Counted from the first letter of the stretch, positions 1 to 7,002 are shown. The stretch: 8,513 nucleotides of DNA from Rickettsiales bacterium (GCA_031266615.1 JAISAR010000023.1:1-8513), one strand, 5' to 3'. Numbers and translations are program-made. The notes: generated by a model not told the origin, from the letters alone.

Positions 1-70
1 AAAGACATGCAGTGCACATAGTGCGAAAAATTAAACATGAGACGCCAAATATGCTAAGTTTTTTTGTCAT
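1..70 (-). CDS. Possible start of a divergent gene, cut by the window edge
   Basis: An ATG at 70-68 on the minus strand opens a frame of 23 codons that stays open to the left edge. It reads MTKKLSIFGVSCLIF and then RTMCTACL. The basic start followed by a hydrophobic run with cysteines could be a signal peptide or lipoprotein leader, but the arginine at residue 16 is unusual inside such a segment. The main support is position: a near-consensus promoter at 112-140 fires towards it and would give an untranslated leader of about 35 bases. No Shine-Dalgarno site is visible just before the ATG (GCAGATTAA). The frame is too short to identify. The promoter could instead serve a small RNA or a later start codon outside the window. 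Confidence 0.35.
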   Translation of the reverse strand, partial: MTKKLSIFGVSCLIFRTMCTACL

Positions 71-111
71 TTAATCTGCACAGACTGAAGATAAATAATA
101 GCTTCAATACT

Positions 112-140
112 ATGATAAAGGGGTTGGAGGAACTTGTCAA
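112..140 (-). promoter_or_regulatory. Strong sigma-70-type promoter facing left
   Basis: On the minus strand a perfect TTGACA (-35, 140-135) is followed by exactly 17 bases and then TATCAT (-10, 117-112, five of six matches). This is the best promoter match in the window. Transcription would start near 105 and run out of the left edge, divergent from uvrA. The -35 box sits inside the 11-base palindrome ACTTGTCAAGT (132-142), so a dimeric regulator could bind over it. A small hairpin (TGAAG at 86-90 with CTTCA at 102-106) would lie at the 5' end of the transcript. Confidence 0.6.
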
Positions 141-208
141 GTAGTTTTTTAGTTCCGTTTCTGTGGCTAAAAAATCTGAATTCAGCCAGCACTTGGGTGA
201 TATCACTC
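129..208. repeat. Cluster of inverted repeats in the divergent spacer
   Basis: Four inverted repeats lie in 80 bases: GGAACT (129-134) with AGTTCC (151-156); ACTTGTCAAGT (132-142), which overlaps the first and so competes with it; TGGCT (164-168) with AGCCA (184-188); and the perfect 10-base palindrome GTGATATCAC (197-206), which extends to 195-208 with one G-T pair. They could be operators between the two divergent promoters or part of a structured RNA. Nothing in the primary sequence matches an RNA family I know. The rest of 141-290 holds no gene I can support. Confidence 0.4.
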
Positions 209-290
209 TTGTAGGCCTATGTTCATGCAATTTCCCATAATAGTTAAAAAAATTAGTAGAAAGTTACTGTAAATTCACGTATTTTGAGGC

Positions 291-296
291 TATAAT
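291..296 (+). promoter_or_regulatory. Probable -10 box of uvrA
   Basis: A perfect TATAAT lies 19 bases before the uvrA start codon. The corresponding -35 is poor (CTGTAA at 267-272, 18 bases upstream). Transcription would begin near 303, leaving only about 13 untranslated bases with no recognisable Shine-Dalgarno site, so the message would be nearly leaderless. Confidence 0.45.
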
Positions 297-315
297 GTTC
301 AAAAATACCTGATGT

Positions 316-3126
316 ATGGATGATTTTATTGGAGTTAAAGGCGCAAGGGAGCATAATCTGCGAGGTATAGATGTTAATATACCGAAAAATAAGTTAGTTG
401 TTATAACTGGGCTCAGCGGTTCTGGTAAATCTAGCCTTGCGTTTGATACGATTTATGCAGAGGGCCAGCGTCGGTATGTGGAGAGTCTTTCGGCTTATGC
501 ACGTCAATTTCTCAACATTCAGGATAAACCAGATGTTGAGTCGATCACAGGCCTCTCTCCTGCAATATCTATCAACCAGAAATCGATCTCAAAAAATCCA
601 AGGTCAACAGTTGGGACCGTTACTGAGATTTACGACTATCTACGCTTAATATACGCGCGAATAGGGATTCCTTATTCACCTACAACTGGACTACCAATAA
701 CGAAACAAACTGTGTCTCAAATTGTAGATGCTATAATGGCGTTACCTTTAGAAACTAAAGTATATATACTTGCTCCCATCGTGCGTGGCAGAAAGGGAGA
801 ACACCTTAAAGAGATATTGGAAGTTAAAAAGCAAGGGTACGTAAGACTAAAAATAGATGGTAAGATACATAATATAGATGATTTACCTAAGCTCGATAAA
901 AACAAAAAGCACGATATCTTTGTAGTTGCAGATAGGGTGTCAATATCAGACGATATAGGAAATCGACTGCCAAGTAGCATAGAATCAGCATTAAGACTTG
1001 GTCATGGCTTAATGTATGCAGAAATAGTGAACTTGCCTGATAATCATGATTCCAAGTACAGAAATGATCAAGTTTTAACTTTCTCAGAGAATTTTGCATG
1101 TCCGGAGTCCGGCTTTACTCTTGAGGAAATAGAACCAAGATTATTTTCTTTTAACAGCCCCTACGGCGCATGTTGTTCATGCAATGGGCTTGGTAAAAAG
1201 CTGGCTATCGATATAAAGCTGATAGTGCCAGATGAAACGCTCTCAATATCTGAAGGTGCTTTGAGGCCAGTGGGGTCGATGCTCCATCAAGTGCACACAG
1301 GTTATGGGTTTCTAAAAAATGCAATCCTGTCACTAGCTGAGAATTGCAAATTCAGTCTTGATGTTCCGTGGAAGAACATAGCTCAAGGCGCGAAGGATGT
1401 GATACTCTTTGGTTCTAGAGAAATGAGATTTCACGGTTTAGTTAGTATATTAGAAAACCAGATGGATTATGATGAAACACTTATTGAGCGATATTGTTCT
1501 GTTGTTCATTGTAAGGAATGTGCTGGCTATAGATTGAGAAAAGAGGCACTTACGGTGAAAATTGGTGGCAGACACATAGGTGAAATATCTAGGCTCAGCA
1601 TCGATGAATCCCTTAAATGGTTTGAAAATCTGCCGGGCAAGCTCACAGAGCAACAGAAGCAAATCTCAAATAAAATATTAAGTGAAATAGTCAAGAGGCT
1701 AACATTTTTGAAAAATGTAGGGTTAAACTACCTTACACTTGACCGTGAGTCTAGCACTCTCTCTGGAGGTGAAAGTCAAAGAATCAGACTTGCTTCACAA
1801 ATTGGCTCTGGTTTAACAGGAGTGCTGTATGTGCTTGATGAACCCTCGATAGGCCTTCATCAATGTGATAATGATCGATTGATTGCCACGCTTAGGAATT
1901 TGAGGGATATAGGAAATACTGTAATCGTTGTTGAGCATGATGAAGATACAATAATGGCTGCTGATTATGTAATTGATATTGGGCCCGGAGCTGGTGTAAA
2001 TGGAGGAAAGATTGTTGCAGAGGGAACGCCAGATCAGGTGCAAAGAAATTCAGAGAGCGTAACAGGGCAATATTTGAGTGGAAAGAGGGAAATCTCAATT
2101 CCAGAAAGAAGAAAACAAACGACTCAGTTCATAAAGGTAATTAATGCGTGTGAGAATAACTTAAAAAATATAGACGTTGAATTTCCTATAGGGAATTTTA
2201 TTTGTGTTACTGGAATATCTGGAGGGGGAAAGTCAAGTTTAGTTATAGAAACACTATACAAATATTCAGCACATAAGATATATCATTCATCTGCAAAGTA
2301 TGGCAAATGCGATAAGATAGAAGGCCTTGAATATGTAGATAAAATTATAGAAATAGACCAGTCACCAATTGGTAGAACTCCTGCATCGAATCCAGCAACA
2401 TATGTTGGTATGTTCACTCATATAAGAAATTGGTTTGCAGGTCTTCCAGAGTCGAAGGCACGAGGTTACAACATAGGCCGATTTTCATTTAATACTAAGG
2501 GGGGAAGGTGTGAAGCGTGCAAAGGTGATGGACATTTAAAGATAGAAATGCATTTTCTGCCGGACGTTTATGTGAAGTGTGAGCAGTGTAAAGGTCGGCG
2601 ATATAACCGAGAAACGCTAGAGATTACTTTCAAAGGAAAATCAATTTCTGATGTACTTGATATGACGATAGATCAAGCTTGCGATTTTTTTGAAAACCTT
2701 CCAATAGTAAAAGAAAAGTTGGTTTCTTTGCAGGAAGTGGGGCTTGGCTATATAACACTTGGACAGCCCTCAACAACGTTATCTGGGGGTGAAGCACAAC
2801 GAATAAAGTTATCTAAGGAGCTATCAAAACGATTTACCGGAAGAACATTGTATATTCTTGATGAGCCAACGACCGGATTGCATTTTGAAGATGTAAATAA
2901 CTTACTAAAAATGCTCCATAAGCTAGTTGATTTTGGAAACACTGTTATAGTTATCGAGCACAACTTGCACGTTATAAAAACTGCAGATTACGTAATAGAC
3001 ATTGGCCCAGAGGGTGGAATAAAAGGCGGAGAGGTAGTCGCTGTAGGAACTCCAGAAGAAATAATAGACATACCAAGAAGTGTTACAGGCAAGTATCTTA
3101 AACCGTATTTATCAGATAGAGCATAA
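316..3126 (+). CDS. uvrA: Excinuclease ABC subunit A (UvrA), intact
   Basis: DNA damage sensor of nucleotide excision repair: a cytoplasmic dimeric ATPase that finds bulky lesions with UvrB and hands over to UvrC. At 936 residues it is about the normal family length (940 in E. coli). Both ABC ATPase halves are complete. The first has Walker A GLSGSGKS (32-39), signature LSGGE (482-486) and Walker B VLDEP (506-510). The second has Walker A GISGGGKS (633-640), signature LSGGE (822-826) and Walker B ILDEP with D849 and E850. The second zinc site is intact (C732, C735, C755, C758). The first has C262, C286 and C289, but serine 265 where E. coli has its second cysteine; the form CPxSGF is, from memory, usual in alphaproteobacteria. 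An in-frame TGA at 310-312 leaves ATG 316 as the only start at this end, and MDDFIGVKGAREHNLRGI matches the family's N-terminus. Confidence 0.98.
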   Translation: MDDFIGVKGAREHNLRGIDVNIPKNKLVVITGLSGSGKSSLAFDTIYAEGQRRYVESLSAYARQFLNIQDKPDVESITGLSPAISINQKSISKNPRSTVGTVTEIYDYLRLIYARIGIPYSPTTGLPITKQTVSQIVDAIMALPLETKVYILAPIVRGRKGEHLKEILEVKKQGYVRLKIDGKIHNIDDLPKLDKNKKHDIFVVADRVSISDDIGNRLPSSIESALRLGHGLMYAEIVNLPDNHDSKYRNDQVLTFSENFACPESGFTLEEIEPRLFSFNSPYGACCSCNGLGKKLAIDIKLIVPDETLSISEGALRPVGSMLHQVHTGYGFLKNAILSLAENCKFSLDVPWKNIAQGAKDVILFGSREMRFHGLVSILENQMDYDETLIERYCSVVHCKECAGYRLRKEALTVKIGGRHIGEISRLSIDESLKWFENLPGKLTEQQKQISNKILSEIVKRLTFLKNVGLNYLTLDRESSTLSGGESQRIRLASQIGSGLTGVLYVLDEPSIGLHQCDNDRLIATLRNLRDIGNTVIVVEHDEDTIMAADYVIDIGPGAGVNGGKIVAEGTPDQVQRNSESVTGQYLSGKREISIPERRKQTTQFIKVINACENNLKNIDVEFPIGNFICVTGISGGGKSSLVIETLYKYSAHKIYHSSAKYGKCDKIEGLEYVDKIIEIDQSPIGRTPASNPATYVGMFTHIRNWFAGLPESKARGYNIGRFSFNTKGGRCEACKGDGHLKIEMHFLPDVYVKCEQCKGRRYNRETLEITFKGKSISDVLDMTIDQACDFFENLPIVKEKLVSLQEVGLGYITLGQPSTTLSGGEAQRIKLSKELSKRFTGRTLYILDEPTTGLHFEDVNNLLKMLHKLVDFGNTVIVIEHNLHVIKTADYVIDIGPEGGIKGGEVVAVGTPEEIIDIPRSVTGKYLKPYLSDRA

Positions 3127-3180
3127 ACTATTTTTTAATTATATTAGGCTACGCTGCATATTTATGATTTGGGTAGGGTA

Positions 3181-3789
3181 ATGTCAGTATATCAATATTT
3201 TAAAAGGTATGTTGAATATGGAATTGTGCCTGCTAGAAGGATGGAAGGTTACACACTAGCTCCAGAAAGTAGTTTCTATAAATCTGTACATTATATTGAT
3301 AATGTGCTAGGACCTGTAAAAGATATAATTTGTGGAGTTGAGAACGAAGACGATCATAATAATCAATACATGAAAAGTCGTGAATATGTAGGCTACAGAG
3401 CAGGGAAAGTGTACCCATTGTGTCAACTGGCTGCTTTCTTAGCAACTAGCGTAGTATTGCAGCCTTTACTTTTGACAGTAGCATATTTGTCATACTTTCC
3501 ATTCAAGTTATTTTCAAAGATAACAGGGGACAATTGTTTAAAAGCAAGTACAAGGTCATTGGTCGATCATTCAAACGTATTTTTAGATATTGGACAGGAA
3601 TGCGCTACTGCAGTGTCTAAAGTATTTAATAAGATTGTAAGTTACATCTGTGCTGCTGTCGTTTGGGCTGCTGCATTGATTATAACTCCATTTGTATGGG
3701 CTTGTAACAAAGTACAAAGTAAGCTGAGTGAAATACAGGAACCAGAAAAAACATCTTTAGTCAATGGCATACCACATACTGAGTTGTAA
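3181..3789 (+). CDS. Two-helix membrane protein of unknown function
   Basis: I do not recognise this 202-residue protein. It has a polar N-terminal third (about 1-79), then a long hydrophobic stretch from about 80 to 106 followed by FPFKLF, a polar middle (about 112-150), a second hydrophobic segment at 152-176 (IVSYICAAVVWAAALIITPF), and a polar, charged tail. There is no signal peptide, so it is probably an integral inner-membrane protein, with the two helices possibly forming a hairpin that leaves both ends on one side. ATG 3181 is preferred. The frame could also start at TTG 3169, adding four residues (M-G-R-V). The purine-rich GGGTAGGG (3171-3178) sits unusually close to the ATG. It follows uvrA by 54 bases on the same strand and may be read with it. 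It is likely restricted to this bacterial group. Confidence 0.75.
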   Translation: MSVYQYFKRYVEYGIVPARRMEGYTLAPESSFYKSVHYIDNVLGPVKDIICGVENEDDHNNQYMKSREYVGYRAGKVYPLCQLAAFLATSVVLQPLLLTVAYLSYFPFKLFSKITGDNCLKASTRSLVDHSNVFLDIGQECATAVSKVFNKIVSYICAAVVWAAALIITPFVWACNKVQSKLSEIQEPEKTSLVNGIPHTEL

Positions 3790-3996
3790 TACCAACCTTC
3801 GTTATTGGGAAGACAAATAGGACATATTACAAATTTGCTTATACCCCACAATCATAGGTGAGACGGTATCTTTTTAATTTGTTCTATTACCAGTGAAATT
3901 TGGTATAGGAAATTTTGAAAAATTGTTTAACAGCTAAAATAATGAAGTTAAAAGTCTTGGGAGACGTTTAAAAGATACAACCAATAAGATGTGTGA
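3790..3996. other. Spacer between convergent genes
   Basis: These 207 bases separate the stop of the plus-strand membrane-protein gene from the stop of the minus-strand virB8-like gene. No open frame of note is present. The only structure I can support is the weak hairpin at 3841-3875, listed separately. No convincing hairpin with a T-run serves the minus-strand transcript. Confidence 0.6.
3841..3875 (+). terminator. Weak intrinsic terminator candidate
   Basis: ATACC (3841-3845) pairs with GGTAT (3865-3869), and an inner CAC/GTG pair (3847-3849 with 3858-3860) may extend the stem imperfectly. CTTTTT follows directly. It lies about 50 bases after the stop codon of the 202-residue membrane protein, in the right orientation to end the uvrA-side transcript. 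The stem is short and interrupted. Confidence 0.3.
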
Positions 3997-4665
3997 TCAC
4001 CTGTATTTATAACCATCAACAATAAATTTAAATGGTATTATGCCACTTAGAGCTGCCTGAGTATTGGACAAAGTAAAGCTGATATCAACAGTTTGATTCT
4101 CCACCTTCTTATTTTGTTCAGTTGTAAAAACTACAACAGCACTTCCAGCAAATGTGACTAGGTCCTTAATTGGTCGGTCAATGGATAACTTTACTACATT
4201 TATGTTGGAAATTCTTCTCTTAGATAAAGACAAATCACTAGTTTCATTGCCCATTTTTTCTTGAAAACCTTGATAGACTTTATATATAGAGTTATTTTGT
4301 ATGAAATTTTCTCGGTATTCTGGCTCAATGACTCTACTAGATTCATATGTTTCAACGTATTTACTTACTAAGTACCTGGCTATAGAAGTGTATTCATCAT
4401 CTTCTTCATTAAAACTAAGCTTACGTATTATAGAGAACTCATCTTCTGTGTAATTCACATATTTCACAAAATTTAAGTCTCTTTTAATAGGGAACAACAG
4501 GTATATATTCAGTAGTAATAAACATAAACACACTAGGAGAAACGACACTATCGATACCATCCAAGACCTTTCTGCTATACAAGATAGGTATCTATGACAG
4601 TACCATTCAATTGCTTTACTAAAATAACTCTTGTTTTTTACTGATTCGAGCAGCTTGTCTTCCAT
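3997..4665 (-). CDS. virB8: VirB8-like type IV secretion system inner-membrane protein
   Basis: VirB8 proteins are bitopic inner-membrane proteins whose periplasmic domain helps assemble the type IV secretion channel. This 222-residue protein has that plan: a short cytoplasmic N-terminus (1-34), one membrane helix (35-59, WMVSIVSFLLVCLCLLLLNI) and a periplasmic domain. The domain contains YLVSKYVETYESS (98-110), resembling the family's YVxxRExY region, a strand pair AVVVFTTEQ...QTVDISFTLS (176-200), and the end IIPFKFIVDGYKYR, which lines up with the family's NPLGFxVxxYR but lacks the NPxG residues. It is therefore a diverged copy. Rickettsiales are known to carry two virB8 genes, and this is probably the second type. 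No other virB gene is in the window. It has its own -10 box and a Shine-Dalgarno AGGG at 4678-4675, nine bases before the ATG. The call rests on architecture and short motif resemblance. Confidence 0.78.
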   Translation of the reverse strand: MEDKLLESVKNKSYFSKAIEWYCHRYLSCIAERSWMVSIVSFLLVCLCLLLLNIYLLFPIKRDLNFVKYVNYTEDEFSIIRKLSFNEEDDEYTSIARYLVSKYVETYESSRVIEPEYRENFIQNNSIYKVYQGFQEKMGNETSDLSLSKRRISNINVVKLSIDRPIKDLVTFAGSAVVVFTTEQNKKVENQTVDISFTLSNTQAALSGIIPFKFIVDGYKYR

Positions 4666-4686
4666 AATATAAAGCCCTATTGAATT

Positions 4687-4692
4687 ATTATA
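4687..4692 (-). promoter_or_regulatory. Possible -10 box of the virB8-like gene
   Basis: A perfect TATAAT on the minus strand lies in the 49-base gap before the virB8-like gene, 21 bases upstream of its ATG. Transcription would start near 4680, just ahead of the AGGG ribosome site at 4678-4675. No good -35 box is seen, and the surrounding DNA is very AT-rich, so a chance match is possible. If real, this gene can be expressed separately from the genes before it. Confidence 0.3.
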
Positions 4693-4714
4693 ACAACAAT
4701 AAACCCTAAAAATT

Positions 4715-5530
4715 TTAAAATATATTTAAATTTTCTAAAACAGGATGAATGATTATATCACCTTGTTCCGCAATAAGGCAGAATTTGTCGATTTTGTTCA
4801 TATCCACATTTATCATTTTTACATTGAAATTTTCAGGATCATAGATATTACCTTCTGCACTTTTGTGATAATTATAGTAATGTAATTTATTTTGGTTATC
4901 AAGATAACCATACTCATCAGCAAGGGTTCCCACCTTTCTACCTCTATCACCTTTGACTAGCCCGAATAAATCCGCTGCATGGTTTTGAGACCCAGGCTCA
5001 ACAGCTCCCTCCATAGCAAAAAACTTAGGTGCATGACCAACAAGCTCCTTAAATTTTAGGTTATGGGTCTTTTTTACACTACCAAAATCCACAAATTTAT
5101 ATTCATCTAAAACACCAGAATATTGAGGATCATATTTTTTGTATTCAAAAAACTCATTGCCTAAAACGTTGCAAAACGTTAATTTATAATCACCGTCATT
5201 CAATTTAACGACTTTAAGGTAATGAAAATCTCGAGGAATTTTTACCTCCTCTTCCGTAATATAATTGCGCACAACAAGCTCACCACTGAGCATGTGATAG
5301 CCAATTTTTGGCAAAGTAGCTATATTAATTATTTTGTTTAGCTTAAAATTTGCTTCATAAACACCATTTGACAGCTCCTTTCCTTTTTCTAAGGTTACGT
5401 CCTGGTCTAGAGCCATATTCTTAATCAAGCTTAATTCTTTCTGCATGTTCAGTATGATTTTCGTCAAAACTTCTATCGATTGCCATACAGTTAATTTATT
5501 ACCAGTCAAACTACGTACTTCAAATATCAA
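4715..5530 (-). CDS. Conserved-looking protein of unknown function
   Basis: I cannot assign this 271-residue protein to a family. It is soluble-looking: no signal peptide, no membrane helix, few cysteines, many lysines, aspartates and aromatics. The first 35 residues look helical (TVWQSIEVLTKIIL). The rest appears beta-rich, with a tyrosine-rich patch near the C-terminal side (EYGYLDNQNKLHYYNYHK) and the ending GDIIIHPVLENLNIF. The start is uncertain. The frame opens at TTG 5530 after a stop at 5545-5543; a second TTG is at 5509, and the first ATG is at 5446 (residue 29). None has a clear Shine-Dalgarno site. The longest version is given because the first 28 residues read like real protein. 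It lies 43 bases after holB and 49 before the virB8-like gene on the same strand, so co-transcription with holB is likely. Confidence 0.7.
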   Translation of the reverse strand: MIFEVRSLTGNKLTVWQSIEVLTKIILNMQKELSLIKNMALDQDVTLEKGKELSNGVYEANFKLNKIINIATLPKIGYHMLSGELVVRNYITEEEVKIPRDFHYLKVVKLNDGDYKLTFCNVLGNEFFEYKKYDPQYSGVLDEYKFVDFGSVKKTHNLKFKELVGHAPKFFAMEGAVEPGSQNHAADLFGLVKGDRGRKVGTLADEYGYLDNQNKLHYYNYHKSAEGNIYDPENFNVKMINVDMNKIDKFCLIAEQGDIIIHPVLENLNIF

Positions 5531-5573
5531 ATTAGCAGTATTTTATCACAAATTTATGCTAAAAGTATTATGC

Positions 5574-6404
5574 TCAATGGACTGATGCTATGATATTAAT
5601 CGCATTAGCTAAAACATGCTTTTTATCTAAGTGGAGTTGCTTAGCAGCAACAAAAAGTTCATCTATTTTTTTCCACTTACTTAGCAAAATTTCAACACCA
5701 TTTACCTCTCTTTTTATTTTGTCTAAAACGAAGGCTTGAATTATGTATGATGCTAGCTCTAGCTCGATTTCGCTATTCATTACTTTATTAATTGCTTCGG
5801 AGTTATTTAAATTACGAAGGAACGTATAAAAGCATTTGTATGATTCATAGGCATCGCTACTTATCGCATTTATTATCATTCCTGGCATTCCAGGAAATAA
5901 GGTAACAATTTCATCGAATGTCTGGTCATCAAATTTACATTGAGATGAAACGATTTGCTTCGTTTCATCATAAGTCAGTGGCAGTAAATTTAGCTGAAAG
6001 CACCTACATTTGATAGTGGTTTGTATATTGTATGGCTTGTGGCTAATTATGAATATTTTAGAATTCTTTGACGGCTCTTCTAATATTTTTAATATCGCAT
6101 TTTTAGCATTGTTCGTCATTGCTTCTAAGCTATCTATCACAGCTATCTTGTATTCTGACTGAATAGGACTTAAGTGTAGAGAGTTTTTCATTTCTCTCAC
6201 CTTTTCTACTCCTATTGTGTCACCCTCAACAATGTGCAAATCCAACGCTATTTCATCGTAGTTTTTTATAAGGAACCAATTGGAAAAGGATTTCACGAGT
6301 GTTGCTTTTCCTATACCCTTTTTACCACAGACCAGCCAAGATTGAACAGACGAGTTGTCCATCAACTTTTTTTTGGCTTGATCATGACCTATTACTTTTT
6401 TCAT
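5574..6404 (-). CDS. holB: DNA polymerase III subunit delta-prime, short form
   Basis: Delta-prime is the stator of the clamp loader that places the beta clamp on DNA during replication. The 276 residues show the AAA+ pattern of this family: IGHDQAKKKL at the start, Walker A GKKGIGKAT (27-35), IGVEKVREM (64-72), the degenerate Walker B region KIAVIDSLEAM (86-96), the hallmark NAILKILEEPS (102-112), sensor SHKP (121-124), and TIKCRC (130-135) in place of the usual T-I-R-S-R-C. It is shorter than many relatives and lacks the cysteine cluster of the zinc module normally found between Walker A and the HPD region; only a short link (46-57) remains, with LDLH where HPD would be. ATG 6404 has the best ribosome site of the window, AGGAGG at 6414-6409. 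Its first 23 bases overlap the end of tsaC, suggesting coupled translation. Confidence 0.9.
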   Translation of the reverse strand: MKKVIGHDQAKKKLMDNSSVQSWLVCGKKGIGKATLVKSFSNWFLIKNYDEIALDLHIVEGDTIGVEKVREMKNSLHLSPIQSEYKIAVIDSLEAMTNNAKNAILKILEEPSKNSKIFIISHKPYNIQTTIKCRCFQLNLLPLTYDETKQIVSSQCKFDDQTFDEIVTLFPGMPGMIINAISSDAYESYKCFYTFLRNLNNSEAINKVMNSEIELELASYIIQAFVLDKIKREVNGVEILLSKWKKIDELFVAAKQLHLDKKHVLANAINIIASVH

Positions 6405-7002
6405 TCTTCCTCCTATGGACCCCAGTCTGAAAGCATATTACTTGAAGTGAAACTGCACCCCCTCTTAAAATCTTAATCTTATCTCCAGTTAAGTCAATAA
6501 CAGTAGATTCTATGCCGGAAACTAATTTATCATCTTCAATTACCGCAGATAGATGTTGCTTAATAGATTGAGGTATATCGCTTGCTTTGCATACACTTTT
6601 CTCTCCTGAAATATTGATACTAGTTGCAACTATTGGAGTTTTCAGCTCATTTAGTATTGAAATTGCAATAGGATGATTGGGAATTCTTATGCCTATGCTG
6701 TCTTTAAAAAATTCATTTGGTAATATGTTATTACTTTTAAGTGGTAAGATATAGGTAATTGGTCCGGGAGAGAAGTGGTTTACTAAACTAATATATTTTT
6801 CCTCTAGCTCTGCTATTTTTGTCAAACTGTAAATATCATTAACGAGTATAGATAGTGGTTTATTTTGAGAACGCTTCTTTACCTGGTATATTTTCTTTAT
6901 AGCTCCACTATCTAGTGCACTACAAGCAAGAGCATAAACTGTCTCTGTTGGAAAACACACTAACAAGTTGTTCTGTATTGCATTTATTATTTCAGATATC
7001 AT
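6382..7002 (-). CDS. tsaC: L-threonylcarbamoyladenylate synthase (TsaC/YrdC/Sua5 family)
   Basis: This enzyme makes threonylcarbamoyl-AMP from threonine, bicarbonate and ATP, the first step of t6A37 modification in tRNAs that read ANN codons. TsaD, TsaB and TsaE complete the transfer in the cytoplasm. Family motifs appear in order over 206 residues: PTETVYAL (18-25, usually PTETVYGL), KKRSQNKPL (42-50), SPGPITYIL (78-86), GIRIPNHP (104-111), PIVATSINISGE (123-134), ESTVID (165-170) and ILRGGA (178-183). The length fits the single-domain TsaC type rather than the longer Sua5 with a C-terminal domain. The tail after residue 190 is basic and is where the gene overlaps holB. ATG 7002 puts the PTET motif at the usual distance from the start; no clear Shine-Dalgarno site precedes it. 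It is the first gene of the minus-strand block. Confidence 0.93.
   Translation of the reverse strand: MISEIINAIQNNLLVCFPTETVYALACSALDSGAIKKIYQVKKRSQNKPLSILVNDIYSLTKIAELEEKYISLVNHFSPGPITYILPLKSNNILPNEFFKDSIGIRIPNHPIAISILNELKTPIVATSINISGEKSVCKASDIPQSIKQHLSAVIEDDKLVSGIESTVIDLTGDKIKILRGGAVSLQVICFQTGVHRRKNEKSNRS
6409..6414 (-). promoter_or_regulatory. Shine-Dalgarno site of holB inside tsaC
   Basis: AGGAGG on the minus strand, four bases before the holB ATG, is a full-consensus ribosome site and fixes the holB start. It lies within the last codons of tsaC. Most other genes in this window have weak or no such site. Confidence 0.75.

Noticed and set aside
14..65. Possible rightward terminator: GCAC-ATA-GTGC hairpin followed later by seven Ts (59-65)
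   Set aside because: The stem is four pairs and the T-run is more than 30 bases away. The Ts are better explained as lysine codons of the leftward open frame.
717..980. Minus-strand open frames inside uvrA (also near 887-1099, 1450-1662, 1813-2098 and 2748-2963)
   Set aside because: All lie fully within the strongly supported uvrA frame and show no protein-family motifs; they are antisense shadows.
3139..3168. Separate promoter for the 202-residue membrane protein (TATGAT at 3163-3168)
   Set aside because: There is no acceptable -35, and the region is AT-rich; read-through from uvrA is simpler.
3993..4000. Palindrome GTGATCAC over the stop codon of the virB8-like gene
   Set aside because: It is only eight bases, without a T-run or a partner site, so chance is sufficient.
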